Shown: positions 24,949 through 33,671 of the stretch, piece by piece
How the letters are laid out: each line of letters begins with the position of its first letter
How positions within the stretch are numbered: the stretch's first letter is position 1
Assembly (NCBI GenBank): GCA_964631725.1
Contig: CAZVYX010000009.1
Location: forward strand, 55,700 to 119,699
Length of the DNA: 64,000 bases
Direction of reading: 5' to 3'
Origin: GCA-2731375 sp964631725
GTDB lineage: Bacteria; Pseudomonadota; Alphaproteobacteria; GCA-2731375
The notes under the pieces: generated by a model
What the model was told of the DNA's origin: nothing
Databases searched by the model: none
What the model saw: only the letters and a program-made list of their open reading frames with translations
Made by a program: the position numbers and the translations under genes

Positions 24949-26544
24949 CTAAGCCGCGCTCTCCAGCACCATGGCCGCCGCCTTTTCGCCGATCATGATC
25001 GAGGGCGCGTTGGTGTTGCCCGATGTCAGGGTAGGCATGATCGAGGCATCGGCGACGCGCAGGTTTTGCAGGCCGTGGACGCGGAGTTGTTCGTCCACCA
25101 CCGCGCGGTCGTCCACACCCATCTTGCAGGTGCCCACGGGGTGATAGGCGGTTTCCGCCGTAGCCCGGACCCAGTCCAGCAACTCATCATTATCCTGCAT
25201 GGTTTCGCCGGGGTCGATCTCGCTGGCCCCCAGGTCCGTCATGGTCGGCGCGCCCATGAGCTGGCGGACGATATCCATGGCCGCCAGGGTGACCTCCCGG
25301 TCGTACTCGGCGGACAGGAAGTTAAAGCGGATCTCCGGCGCGGCATCGGGCCTGTCGCTGCCGATGTGGATGGAGCCGGTGGATTCCGAGCGCAGGGGAT
25401 GGGTGATCACCGTCATGCCCGAGTCATTGTGCAGCCGATAGCCGTCCTGAACCAGAAACGGAATCCACGAGATGCCAATATCCGGGCTGTCGAGACCCTC
25501 GCGGGAACGCAGATAGGCCCGCATGGGCGAGGCCGGCAGGCCCAACAGGCCCTTGCCCGTGGTGGCATAGCGCAGCGCCTGCCAGACCATCTTCACGCCC
25601 CTGGCCCTGTCGTTGTAGGTCAGGCCACGGGAGCCTATTTCCCACTTCATGCGGGGGGCATAGTGATCACGCAGGTTCTCCCCCACCCCCGGCAGAACCT
25701 GACGCACCTCGATGCCATGCGCCTTCAACAACTCCGGCTGACCGATGCCTGAGAGTTCCAGCAGTTGCGGCGAATTGACGGCGCCGGCGCAGACGATCAC
25801 CTCGCGGTTCGCCCGCGCCTCCCGGCCAAGGCCGCCAACGGTGTAGCGCACGCCGGTGCATTGCGTGCCGTCAAACAGCAGGCCTTCGCTCAAGGCGCCG
25901 GTCACGATATGCAGGTTGGCGCGGCCCCGGGCGGGGTCGAGATAACAATAGGCCGTGCTCATGCGCCGGCCCTTGTTGATGGACATCTGGGTCATGGCGA
26001 TGCCTTCCTGCACCGCGCCGTTATAGTCGGCGTTGTGGGCAATGCCCATTTCCTTTGCCGCCGCGATCAGGGCATCGTACAGCGGCCCGCCTTCCGAGGT
26101 ATCGGTGACCCGCAGCGGCCCATCGCGGCCACGGAATTCATCCTCGCCGTCGTCGTAGCTTTCCATGGCGCGGAAGTGGGGCAGTACGTCGCGGTAGCTC
26201 CAACCCCGGTTGCCAAGCTGGGCCCAGGTATCAAAATCCTGGGCCTGGCCACGGACAAAGACCATGCCGTTGATGGCGCTGGAGCCACCCAACAGCTTGC
26301 CCCGGGGCACCGGGATCGGCCGGTCGGCGGAGCCTTCGTCGGGCAGGGATTCATACAGCCAGTTGGCTTTTGGATTATCAATCAGCCTGGCGAAACCGAT
26401 CGGCACGCGGGTCCAGGGATGGTTCGGGCGTCCGGCCTCCAACAATAGCACGGAATATTTGCCCGATGCCGTCAACCGGTTGGCCAGTACGGAACCGGCG
26501 GAACCGGCGCCGACGACGACATAGTCATAACTCTGATTGTCCAT
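24949..26544 (-). CDS. GMC-family FAD oxidoreductase (choline dehydrogenase-like)
   Basis: A 531-residue glucose-methanol-choline oxidoreductase. The N-terminal Rossmann motif is VVVGAGSAGSVLANRL, GMC signature 1 is RGKLLGGSSAINGMVFVRG and signature 2 is GAVNSPQLLELSGIG. The C terminus has the catalytic His region YHPVGTCKMG and the family end PTLTSGNTNAPSIMIGEKAA. It oxidises a primary alcohol with FAD; the family is too broad to fix choline as substrate. It is divergent from the hydantoinase gene with 87 bases between starts, which hints at joint regulation. Confidence 0.92.
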   Translation of the reverse strand: MDNQSYDYVVVGAGSAGSVLANRLTASGKYSVLLLEAGRPNHPWTRVPIGFARLIDNPKANWLYESLPDEGSADRPIPVPRGKLLGGSSAINGMVFVRGQAQDFDTWAQLGNRGWSYRDVLPHFRAMESYDDGEDEFRGRDGPLRVTDTSEGGPLYDALIAAAKEMGIAHNADYNGAVQEGIAMTQMSINKGRRMSTAYCYLDPARGRANLHIVTGALSEGLLFDGTQCTGVRYTVGGLGREARANREVIVCAGAVNSPQLLELSGIGQPELLKAHGIEVRQVLPGVGENLRDHYAPRMKWEIGSRGLTYNDRARGVKMVWQALRYATTGKGLLGLPASPMRAYLRSREGLDSPDIGISWIPFLVQDGYRLHNDSGMTVITHPLRSESTGSIHIGSDRPDAAPEIRFNFLSAEYDREVTLAAMDIVRQLMGAPTMTDLGASEIDPGETMQDNDELLDWVRATAETAYHPVGTCKMGVDDRAVVDEQLRVHGLQNLRVADASIMPTLTSGNTNAPSIMIGEKAAAMVLESAA

Positions 26545-26631
26545 GGAACGCTCCTCCTAACCCATGTTAGCAGGGAAACAGAAAGCTGCTAGACTGCAAA
26601 ACCGGACATGCGTGATGGAGGGAGGGCTGTT

Positions 26632-28065
26632 ATGTTTGATCTGATCGTACGGGGTGACCAGGTAGTGACACCGCAGGGCACCGGCGCCTGGGATGTTTGC
26701 GTATCGGGGGAAACCATCGCCGCCATCGCCGCGCCCGGCACATTCGACGACAGCCAGGCGGCACGGGTCATCGATGCCACCGGCAAGATCGTCATACCGG
26801 GCGGAATTGATCCCCACATTCATTCCCTGTGGTACATACCCGCCATCGAAGAGGGCGGCGAAATTACCATGACCGACGGCCCCGACACGGTCAGCCGCGC
26901 CGCCATTCACGGCGGCACCACGACCTTGCTGGATTTCGCCACCAGGCAGGAAGGCCAGACCATCGAAGAGGCGGTCAATATCCGCAAGCAGGATTGGTCC
27001 GGCAAATGCTATGCCGATTACGGCTATCACATCATGTTGCAGGGCGCGATCCCGCCGGACGTCCTGCCCCAGATCGGCGAGGCGATCCAGGAAGGCTTCC
27101 CCTCGATCAAGATTTTCACCACCGACATCACGCCCTCGCGCAAGGGCCGCAAGATCACCCACGGCCATATCTGGGAGATCTTCAAGGTGCTCAAAAAGGA
27201 AGGCGGCATCGGCGCCATCCATGCCGAGGATGACGAGATCGTCATGCACATGTACGACGTCCTCCAGCGTGAAGGCCGCACCGGCTTCGAGAATCTGGCC
27301 GAAGTGCATAACTCCATGTCTGAGGATCTGTCGTTTCGCCGCATTATCCGCCTGGCCGAGCATGTGGACGGCACGCCGCTTTATATGATGCATGTCAGTG
27401 CGGCCAGCGGCGTCGCGGCGATCGAGGCGGCGCGGGCCAAGGGCTTCCCGATCTATGGCGAAACCCTGCATCAATATCTGATGTTCACTCATGAACATTA
27501 CAAACGGCCCAATGGGCAGATCTATCACACCTATCCTTCCCTAAAGGAGACCTCGGACCAGGATGCCCTGTGGGAGGGGCAGTTACGTGGCTCGATCTCC
27601 ACCGTGGCGACGGACGAGATCTGCTGCACCCTGTCGGCCAAGACCCAAGGGCACCGCATCGACGACTGCACCGGCGGCAACGCGGGCTGCGAGCCCAGGG
27701 TTTCGGTGATGTATACCGAAATGGTGAAAAAACGCGGCTACTCCCTGGCCAAGTTCACCGATCTGGTGTCGACCAATGCCGCCAAGATCATGGGCATGTA
27801 CCCCAAGAAGGGCGCCCTGGCGGCGGGCAGCGATGCCGATATCACCGTGTTGGACCCCGGCCAAAAACGCACCGTCACCGCCGCCCGCCTGCACGAATCC
27901 GACTACACGCCCTGGGAAGGCTACGAAGCGGAAGTCTGGCCCTCGCTGACCGTGCTGCGCGGCAAGGTGATGATGCAGGACGGCGAGTTCCTGGGCGATA
28001 TCAAGGACGGCCAGATGCTAAAACGCAAGGTTGACGAGGCGATCCGCAACCGGCCGATGGTGTAG
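26632..28065 (+). CDS. Hydantoinase/dihydropyrimidinase (paralogue 1)
   Basis: A 477-residue cyclic-amidohydrolase. Metal ligands are visible in GGIDPHIH, the likely carboxylated Lys in PSIKIFTTD, HAEDDEI, MHVSAASG and the Asp in VATDEICC. It opens the ring of hydantoins, dihydropyrimidines or related imides to N-carbamoyl acids. ATG 26632 is chosen over the ATG at 26608 because GGAGGGAGGG sits six bases before it. Compared with the second paralogue (30938) the loops differ clearly, for example a cysteine-rich stretch near residues 335-360 (EICCTLSAKTQGHRIDDC), so the substrates probably differ. Confidence 0.9.
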   Translation: MFDLIVRGDQVVTPQGTGAWDVCVSGETIAAIAAPGTFDDSQAARVIDATGKIVIPGGIDPHIHSLWYIPAIEEGGEITMTDGPDTVSRAAIHGGTTTLLDFATRQEGQTIEEAVNIRKQDWSGKCYADYGYHIMLQGAIPPDVLPQIGEAIQEGFPSIKIFTTDITPSRKGRKITHGHIWEIFKVLKKEGGIGAIHAEDDEIVMHMYDVLQREGRTGFENLAEVHNSMSEDLSFRRIIRLAEHVDGTPLYMMHVSAASGVAAIEAARAKGFPIYGETLHQYLMFTHEHYKRPNGQIYHTYPSLKETSDQDALWEGQLRGSISTVATDEICCTLSAKTQGHRIDDCTGGNAGCEPRVSVMYTEMVKKRGYSLAKFTDLVSTNAAKIMGMYPKKGALAAGSDADITVLDPGQKRTVTAARLHESDYTPWEGYEAEVWPSLTVLRGKVMMQDGEFLGDIKDGQMLKRKVDEAIRNRPMV

Positions 28066-28074
28066 GGAACCCCG

Positions 28075-28494
28075 TCAGCGATAGGGGAAGCAGTTTTCCC
28101 GCGCCAGGGTCAGGCCAAAATGTCGGCCCAGGGCCTGAATGGCATCGGCGTGTTCAGTGTAGGGATCGCTGTTTTCTGATCCGACGACGATTATCCGAAA
28201 CCCAGTTGCTGCGCTGCCGCCGGGCGGCAGCATCGCCGTGGCCAGGCCGTCGCCATCGCGGCCCCTTAGGGTCAGGAACAGGGGCATCTGTCGTTGCAGG
28301 TGCGCTTCCAGGCCGATGTTTTGTTCGAAACTCACCGTCGAGGTCGGCTTGTAAGCGCCCTTGGCTTGGTCCTTGGCCAAGCGAAAATGTTTTGCCACCG
28401 CATGCCCCATCAGCGCGCTTTCCTGTTCCGCTTCCGCCTCGGTCTCCATGCGGAACCAGGTCTTTCCATCCGGCGCGTCACAAACGTATTTCAT
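28075..28494 (-). CDS. Hypothetical protein, 139 aa
   Basis: No family recognised. A soluble protein without signal or membrane segment. The first 30 residues (MKYVCDAPDGKTWFRMETEAEA) look like a compact beta domain and the rest is mixed alpha/beta ending in ALGRHFGLTLARENCFPYR. It lies convergent with the hydantoinase gene, nine bases from its stop, and divergent from the DUF1028 gene, with tandem repeats just upstream of its start codon. The codon usage matches its neighbours, so it is likely a real gene. Confidence 0.68.
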   Translation of the reverse strand: MKYVCDAPDGKTWFRMETEAEAEQESALMGHAVAKHFRLAKDQAKGAYKPTSTVSFEQNIGLEAHLQRQMPLFLTLRGRDGDGLATAMLPPGGSAATGFRIIVVGSENSDPYTEHADAIQALGRHFGLTLARENCFPYR

Positions 28495-28503
28495 GGCGGC
28501 GTC

Positions 28504-28545
28504 CCCATTAGCGGCCCATTAGCATCCCAATAGCATTCCTATTGG
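28504..28545. repeat. 11-base tandem repeat with overlapping inverted repeat
   Basis: Three near-identical 11-base units follow one another: CCCATTAGCGG (28504-28514), CCCATTAGCAT (28515-28525) and CCCAATAGCAT (28526-28536). The last overlaps a perfect dyad, CCAATAG (28527-28533) and CTATTGG (28539-28545), spaced by five bases. The period is one helical turn, as expected for side-by-side protein binding in the shared promoter region of the divergent genes at 28494 and 28608. Confidence 0.55.
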
Positions 28546-28607
28546 CGTTTGCGGCAGGCATGAGTGTACCCTAGCCCTCGCAAACGTTCTACAATGGAGG
28601 CAGAGCC

Positions 28608-29306
28608 ATGACCTACACCGTGATCGGCCGGTGCGCCCGCAGCGGACAACTGGGCATCGGCATTGCCACTTATTCCCTGGCGGTCGGCGGCTATTGCCCC
28701 GCCATCAGGGGTGGCCTGGGCGCGGTGTCAACCCAGGCCTTCGTCAATCTAAAGCTGGGCACCCTGGCCGTGCGCCTGTTGGAGCAGGGCTTCTCCCCGG
28801 AAAAGGTAATGGCGGAGTTGGACGAGGATGACCCGCAATTCACCTTTCGCCAGGTCGGCATCATTGACAGCACCGGCGGGGCGTCGGTGCACACCGGTGA
28901 GAATACCCGGCCCTGGTCGGGTCATGTGATCGGCGATGGTTACCTCGCCATGGGCAATGTGCTGGCGGGCGTTGGCGTTGTCGAGGCCATGGCGGCGACG
29001 TTCGAGGGCAATGACGATGCGGATTTGGACGAACGCTTGTTGCGCGTGCTGGAGGCGGGCCGCGATGCGGGCGGGCAGCAGACAGAAGACGGCACACATC
29101 TGAACGAACGCTCGGCCGCGGTGATCGTTCATGGCCACCGTGATTACGGCCATATTGATCTGCGGGTTGATGCCCACGAGGCGGCGGTGGACGAGTTGCG
29201 TCGGGTGCATGGGGTCTACAAACCCTTCGTGCCCTATTATCAACTACGCCACGACGATCCAAGAAATACCCCGGCCCAGGATGTCTGGGCACGAGAAAAT
29301 TCTTAG
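28608..29306 (+). CDS. DUF1028 family protein
   Basis: A 232-residue DUF1028 protein, an N-terminal-nucleophile-hydrolase-like fold of unproven function. Family features: a start of MTYTVIGRCARSGQLGIGIATYS, GLGAVSTQAFVNLKLG, HTGENTRPWSGHVIGDGYLAMGN and a C-terminal acidic/hydrophobic repeat. Such genes often sit beside hydantoinases, amidohydrolases and transporters in catabolic clusters, as here. The ATG follows GGAGGCAGAGCC, a fair ribosome-binding site. Confidence 0.88.
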   Translation: MTYTVIGRCARSGQLGIGIATYSLAVGGYCPAIRGGLGAVSTQAFVNLKLGTLAVRLLEQGFSPEKVMAELDEDDPQFTFRQVGIIDSTGGASVHTGENTRPWSGHVIGDGYLAMGNVLAGVGVVEAMAATFEGNDDADLDERLLRVLEAGRDAGGQQTEDGTHLNERSAAVIVHGHRDYGHIDLRVDAHEAAVDELRRVHGVYKPFVPYYQLRHDDPRNTPAQDVWARENS

Positions 29307-29345
29307 GAAAACGGGAGCCGATTTCTCCATTTCCACCGCCTCAGC

Positions 29346-29359
29346 TTGAGGCAGGTCAA
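29346..29359. promoter_or_regulatory. FNR/FixK-like box upstream of the YdcH gene
   Basis: TTGA (29346-29349), six bases, then TCAA (29356-29359), with C before and G after to give five-base arms. This is the TTGA-N6-TCAA form bound by FNR/FixK/Dnr regulators. It lies 62 bases before the ATG of the YdcH gene. A six-base-stem hairpin (29338-29352) overlaps it, so part of the symmetry could be a terminator of the preceding gene. Confidence 0.45.
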
Positions 29360-29421
29360 GGCACGCAAAATTGCCGCAGGAGAATATAACAAAAGCGTAA
29401 TGTAAATACGGAGGAACGGCC

Positions 29422-29661
29422 ATGTCGCACGTACCCCATGAGCTGGCGGAAGAGTTTCCGGCGGACAAGGACAAAATTCATTCTCTCAACCTGACCGACA
29501 GCCATTTTTCAAAACTAGCCGATCAGTATCACACCGTGAACCGGGACATTCACCGGATAGAGACCAATATCACGCCCGCGGACGAGGGCTATGAAAAACA
29601 ACTGCGCCGCCAGCGTCTGGCCCTGAAGGACCAGATCGCCGCCTATCTGGCGCGGCCCTAG
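29422..29661 (+). CDS. YdcH family (DUF465) small protein
   Basis: A 79-residue helical-hairpin protein of the YdcH/DUF465 family: FSKLADQYHTVNRDIHRIETN followed by EKQLRRQRLALKDQIAAYL, two amphipathic helices. The start has GGAGGAACGGCC upstream. The function is unknown; such proteins are common and often abundant in alphaproteobacteria. The FNR-like box at 29346-29359 suggests oxygen-linked expression. Confidence 0.85.
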   Translation: MSHVPHELAEEFPADKDKIHSLNLTDSHFSKLADQYHTVNRDIHRIETNITPADEGYEKQLRRQRLALKDQIAAYLARP

Positions 29662-29728
29662 GCTTGGTTTGTTGGGGTAGGATATATCTTGCTATGATAA
29701 TTCCCGGAAGAAGAAGGAGTGCGAGTTC

Positions 29729-30226
29729 ATGAGCAACGATATCGAAGCCCGCCTGGCCGCCCTGGAAGCACAGGTTCAGAACCTGAGCGATATCGAGGCC
29801 GTGCGCCGGCTGCGCCTGCGCTACCACCATTGCATCAACGAAAGCCTGCTTGCGGAAATCCCGTTGCTGTTTATCGAGGATGGCTGGCTCGATTTCAGCT
29901 ATATCGGCAAGGCCACCGGCCGGGCCACCTTGACCAAATTCTTTGCCGCCACGCCCAAGGTGCTGCCCTTCGTCAAACAGTTTATTCACAACCAGATCGT
30001 TGACGTTGACGGCGATCGGGCCACCGCCGTCAGTTATATGGAGGCGCGCACGGTCAACAACGATCAGGCCTATAACGTGGCCGGCGTCTACAACGACGTC
30101 TGCGTCCGCCAAGACCGTGAATGGAAGTTCGAGTCGATGGTTTTCGAGGCCTATTACACCCTGCCCTACAACGAAGGCTGGATGCAGGGCGACCGCCTGA
30201 AAATGGCCCGGCGCGAGGACAAATAG
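29729..30226 (+). CDS. SnoaL/NTF2-like protein
   Basis: A 165-residue cone-shaped-fold protein of the SnoaL-like group: an initial coiled helix (RLAALEAQVQNLSDIEAVRRLRLRYHHCINE), then alternating strands with FIEDGWLDFSYIGKATGRA and FIHNQIVDVDGDRATAVSYMEART. The family includes ring hydroxylases' small subunits, ketosteroid isomerases and dehydratases, so the reaction cannot be fixed. Its start ATG has AAGAAGGAG upstream. A possible sigma-70 promoter (TTGTTG, 18 bases, TATGAT) lies just before it. Confidence 0.75.
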   Translation: MSNDIEARLAALEAQVQNLSDIEAVRRLRLRYHHCINESLLAEIPLLFIEDGWLDFSYIGKATGRATLTKFFAATPKVLPFVKQFIHNQIVDVDGDRATAVSYMEARTVNNDQAYNVAGVYNDVCVRQDREWKFESMVFEAYYTLPYNEGWMQGDRLKMARREDK

Positions 30227-30236
30227 ACGCCCGCCT

Positions 30237-30818
30237 TCAGGCCGTGGCGGTTATGAAGGCGTGAAATTCATAGATATCGTGGCTTTCGATATCCGTGAAG
30301 CCGGCCCCGGTCAGGTGCGCGCGGATCGTCGCCTCGGGCACCCGGCGTCCCTTGGCGGGGCTTCTGCCGTTCTCCTCGTCCTTCCAATCGACGATGGCGA
30401 CGGAGCCGCCGGGCTTTAGGAGCCGGCGGCATTCGGCCATCAAGGGCTCCGCTGCGTCCAGTTCATGATGCAACTGCGCCATGACGATGAAATCGGCGCA
30501 ATTGTCGGGCAACGGTACGGCGGCGGGCTGCATCAAGACAGCATGGAGATTATCCAGGCCCTGATCGGCGGCATCCTGCGCCAACAAACCCACCATGCCC
30601 TCCAAAATATCACAGCCATGGGCCGTGGCGCCCGGATAGGCCTTGGCAAACGGCAAGGTGATGTAGCCGACGCCGGCGCCGATATCGACCAAAGTGCAGT
30701 CAGGCCCGGGCCGCAATACGCGCCAAATCTTCGCCGGATCGAAATACGCCAATCGATCCGGGCTGCGCAGCCGGCCAATCCGCGCCGGATCCATCCCTAA
30801 CAGGTCCGCCATATCCAT
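30237..30818 (-). CDS. Class I SAM-dependent methyltransferase
   Basis: A 193-residue methyltransferase: motif I is LVDIGAGVGYITLPFAK, motif II PDNCADFIVMAQLHHELD, and then LLKPGGSVAIVDWK, as in UbiE/Methyltransf_11 proteins. The frame stays open to 30980, but that part overlaps the divergent hydantoinase start and has low-complexity coding, so the ATG at 30818 (or the next at 30812) is preferred. It is convergent with the SnoaL-like gene and divergent from the second hydantoinase. The substrate is unknown. Confidence 0.8.
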   Translation of the reverse strand: MDMADLLGMDPARIGRLRSPDRLAYFDPAKIWRVLRPGPDCTLVDIGAGVGYITLPFAKAYPGATAHGCDILEGMVGLLAQDAADQGLDNLHAVLMQPAAVPLPDNCADFIVMAQLHHELDAAEPLMAECRRLLKPGGSVAIVDWKDEENGRSPAKGRRVPEATIRAHLTGAGFTDIESHDIYEFHAFITATA

Positions 30819-30937
30819 ATCCCATGCTGATTCCCCAAATCGTATTCTAGCATGATCCTGGCCGGGTTGGATTTCAGGTATTGCCTTGACCCTATGCTGG
30901 CGGGACAATGCGCGCCTGCATTTAGGGAGAGACCCGC

Positions 30938-32407
30938 ATGTCCAATTTCGATCTGTTGATCCGCAACGGCACCGTAGCAACCGCCGCCGACACCTTTCAG
31001 GCCGATGTCGCCGTCAAGGATGGCCGCGTGATGGCCCTGGGCCATAATCTAGGCGCGGCGGACCAGGAGATCGATGCCTCCGGAAAGCTGCTGCTGCCCG
31101 GCGGCGTGGAAGGCCACTGCCATATTGAACAGATCTCTTCGTCGGGCATCATGACGGCGGATGATTTCTACTCCGGCACGGTATCCGCCGTATTCGGCGG
31201 CACCACCACGGTGATCCCCTTCGCGGCCCAGCAAAAGGGCGACAGCCTGCGCCAGACGGTGGAGGCCTATCACGCCTGCGCCGGACCCAAGGCGGTAATC
31301 GACTATGGCTTTCATCTGATCATCTCGGACCCGTCCGAGCAGGTCATCGGCCAGGAACTGCCGGCCCTGATCAAGGACGGCTACACTTCCTTCAAGGTCT
31401 ATATGACCTATGACGATCTGCGCCTGGACGACTATCAGATGCTGGAAGTGCTGTCGGCGGCACGGCGCGACGGCGCCATGGTGATGGTGCATGCGGAAAA
31501 CCACGACATGATCCGCTGGCTCAGCCAGAAGCTGCTGGATGCCGGCCATTGGCAGCCGCAATACCACGCCATCAGCCATTCCCGCGCCGGCGAGGGCGAG
31601 GCGGCGCACCGGGCCATCGCCCTGTCGCGCCTGATGGATCAGCCGATCCTGGTGGTGCATGTCTCCTCGGAAGAGGCGATGGACGAAATCCGTCTGGCCC
31701 AGGATAAGGGCCTGAAGATCTTTGCCGAGACCTGCCCGCAATATCTGTTCCTCACGGCCGAGGACCTGGAACGCGACGGCATGGACGGGGCGATGTTCTG
31801 TTGCAGCCCGCCGCCGCGCGACGCCAACGATCAGGAAGCCATGTGGCGCGGCCTGGCGAACGGTACATTCACGGTCTTCTCCTCCGACCATGCGCCCTAT
31901 CGCTACGATGACACGGGCAAGCTGTCGGCCGGGCCGCAGCCGACCTTCAAGCAGATCGCCAACGGCGTGCCGGGGATCGAGCTACGCCTGCCGCTGTTGT
32001 TCTCGGAAGGCGTGGGCAAGGGCCGTATCGATTTGAACCGCTTCGTCGCCTTAACCGCCACCAACGTGGCCAAGCTGTATGGCGTCTACCCGCAAAAGGG
32101 CACCATCGCCGTGGGATCGGACGCGGACATCGCGATCTGGGATCCGGATCTGGAACAGACCATCGAACATGCCATGCTGCACGACCATGTGGGCTACACC
32201 CCCTATGCCGGCATCAAGCTAAAGGGCTGGCCGACCACAGTGCTGAGCCGGGGCCGGGTGGTCGTGGCGGACGACAAGCTGCATGCCGAACGCGGCAGCG
32301 GCGAGTTCCTGGCCCGTTCGATCTCGGAAGCCTCCAAACCCCTGGGCCGGATGGAGCCGGAAATGGACCCGGCCCGCAACTTCGGCGCGGACCTGTTGGG
32401 CCGCTAG
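30938..32407 (+). CDS. Hydantoinase/dihydropyrimidinase (paralogue 2)
   Basis: A 489-residue cyclic amidohydrolase starting the operon with phosphonoacetate hydrolase. Metal-site signatures are GGVEGHCHIE (in place of the usual GxxDxHxH), the Lys in YTSFKVYMTYDD, HAENHD, HVSSEEAMD and the Asp in SDHAPY. It has family length and an extended C terminus ending in NFGADLLGR. The altered first motif (a Glu in place of Asp/Pro before the first His pair) sets it apart from paralogue 1 and from textbook D-hydantoinase. The substrate is inferred to be a cyclic imide or amide of the same catabolic route as its operon partners. Confidence 0.88.
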   Translation: MSNFDLLIRNGTVATAADTFQADVAVKDGRVMALGHNLGAADQEIDASGKLLLPGGVEGHCHIEQISSSGIMTADDFYSGTVSAVFGGTTTVIPFAAQQKGDSLRQTVEAYHACAGPKAVIDYGFHLIISDPSEQVIGQELPALIKDGYTSFKVYMTYDDLRLDDYQMLEVLSAARRDGAMVMVHAENHDMIRWLSQKLLDAGHWQPQYHAISHSRAGEGEAAHRAIALSRLMDQPILVVHVSSEEAMDEIRLAQDKGLKIFAETCPQYLFLTAEDLERDGMDGAMFCCSPPPRDANDQEAMWRGLANGTFTVFSSDHAPYRYDDTGKLSAGPQPTFKQIANGVPGIELRLPLLFSEGVGKGRIDLNRFVALTATNVAKLYGVYPQKGTIAVGSDADIAIWDPDLEQTIEHAMLHDHVGYTPYAGIKLKGWPTTVLSRGRVVVADDKLHAERGSGEFLARSISEASKPLGRMEPEMDPARNFGADLLGR

Positions 32408-32409
32408 GC

Positions 32410-33648
32410 ATGGATACGCCGGACAGCATTCAGGTCAATGGCCGCACCTATGCCTGGCCGGCGGGGCCGGTCGTGGTGCTGTGCATTGATGGCTCGCAGC
32501 CGGGCTATATAGAGGCCGCGGCGGAGGCCGGCGTGGCGCCGTTCTTCGCCAAGATGTTGGCGGAGGGCACCAGCCGGCTGGCCGATTGCGTCGTGCCGAG
32601 CTTCACCAATCCCAATAATCTGTCCATTGTCACCGGCGCGCCGCCCGCCGTGCACGGCATTTGCGGCAACTATTTTCTGGACCCCGAGACAGGCGGCGAA
32701 GTGATGATGAACGAGCCGCGTTTCCTGCGCGCGCCGACTTTGTTCCAGGCCTTTCAGGATGCCGGTGCAACCATCGTCACCATCACCGCCAAGGACAAGC
32801 TGCGCGGCTTGCTGGGCCATGGCCTGGAAATGGGCGAGCGCGGCATCTGTTTCTCCTCCGAGCTGGCGGACCGCGCCACCATGGCGGAGCATGGCATCGA
32901 TGGCGTGCCCGACATGGTCGGGCTGGCGGTTCCGGATGTCTACAGTGCGGAATTGAGCGGCTTTGTCCTGGCCGCCGGCGTCAAGATCATGGCAAGCCGG
33001 CGGCCGGAGCTGATGTATCTCTCAACCACTGACTATATCCAGCACAAGCATGCGCCGGGCACGCCGGTAGCCAATGACTTCTATGCCCTGCTGGATGGCT
33101 ATCTTGGGCAATTGGACGCCATGGGCTGTACCATTGTGGCTACCGCCGATCACGGCATGAACGCCAAGCACGACGGGGACGGCGCACCGCGAGTGATCTA
33201 CCTGCAAAGCCTGCTGGATGACTGGCTGGGCACGGGCGCGGCGCGGGTGATCCTACCGATCACCGATCCTTACGTGGTGCACCACGGCGCCCTGGGTTCC
33301 TACGCCACCGCCTATTTGCCGGACGGCGCGGACGCGGCCGCCCTCGCCGAGCGATTGCGCGCCATCGAAGGCATGGAGCTGGTATTGGACAATGGGGCGG
33401 CGGCGGAACGGTTCGAACTGCCGCCAGACCGCCTGGGCGATCTGGTTCTGGTTTCACTGCGGGACTATGTCTTGGGTACGGCGGCCGAACGCCATGATCT
33501 AAGCGGCCTGGGCGAACCGCTGCGTTCCCACGGCGGCATCTCCGAACAGCGCGTGCCGCTATTAATGAACCGCGCCACCGATCTGGCCGAGGGCCACGCC
33601 CTGCGCAACTTCGACGCCTTCGATCTGGCCCTGAACCACGCGCTTTAG
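32410..33648 (+). CDS. phnA: Phosphonoacetate hydrolase
   Basis: A 412-residue member of the alkaline-phosphatase superfamily that cleaves phosphonoacetate to acetate and phosphate. Family residues are visible: the first metal Asp in CIDGS, the nucleophile Thr in VPSFTNPNNLS, HGICGNYFLDP, STTDYIQHKHAPGTP (Asp, His), TADHGMNAKHD (Asp-His) and the late His in RSHGGISEQ. The match with characterised PhnA, as remembered, is very close along the whole chain. It begins two bases after the hydantoinase stop. No PhnR-type regulator or phosphonate transporter is adjacent, unlike the Pseudomonas cluster. Confidence 0.93.
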   Translation: MDTPDSIQVNGRTYAWPAGPVVVLCIDGSQPGYIEAAAEAGVAPFFAKMLAEGTSRLADCVVPSFTNPNNLSIVTGAPPAVHGICGNYFLDPETGGEVMMNEPRFLRAPTLFQAFQDAGATIVTITAKDKLRGLLGHGLEMGERGICFSSELADRATMAEHGIDGVPDMVGLAVPDVYSAELSGFVLAAGVKIMASRRPELMYLSTTDYIQHKHAPGTPVANDFYALLDGYLGQLDAMGCTIVATADHGMNAKHDGDGAPRVIYLQSLLDDWLGTGAARVILPITDPYVVHHGALGSYATAYLPDGADAAALAERLRAIEGMELVLDNGAAAERFELPPDRLGDLVLVSLRDYVLGTAAERHDLSGLGEPLRSHGGISEQRVPLLMNRATDLAEGHALRNFDAFDLALNHAL

Positions 33649-33671
33649 CATTGCAGGCCTGGCGGGACCCC

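Noticed and set aside
26557..26570. CTAAC-CCAT-GTTAG dyad between the GMC oxidoreductase and hydantoinase genes
   Set aside because: Five-base arms are short enough to occur by chance and the flanks do not extend the symmetry.
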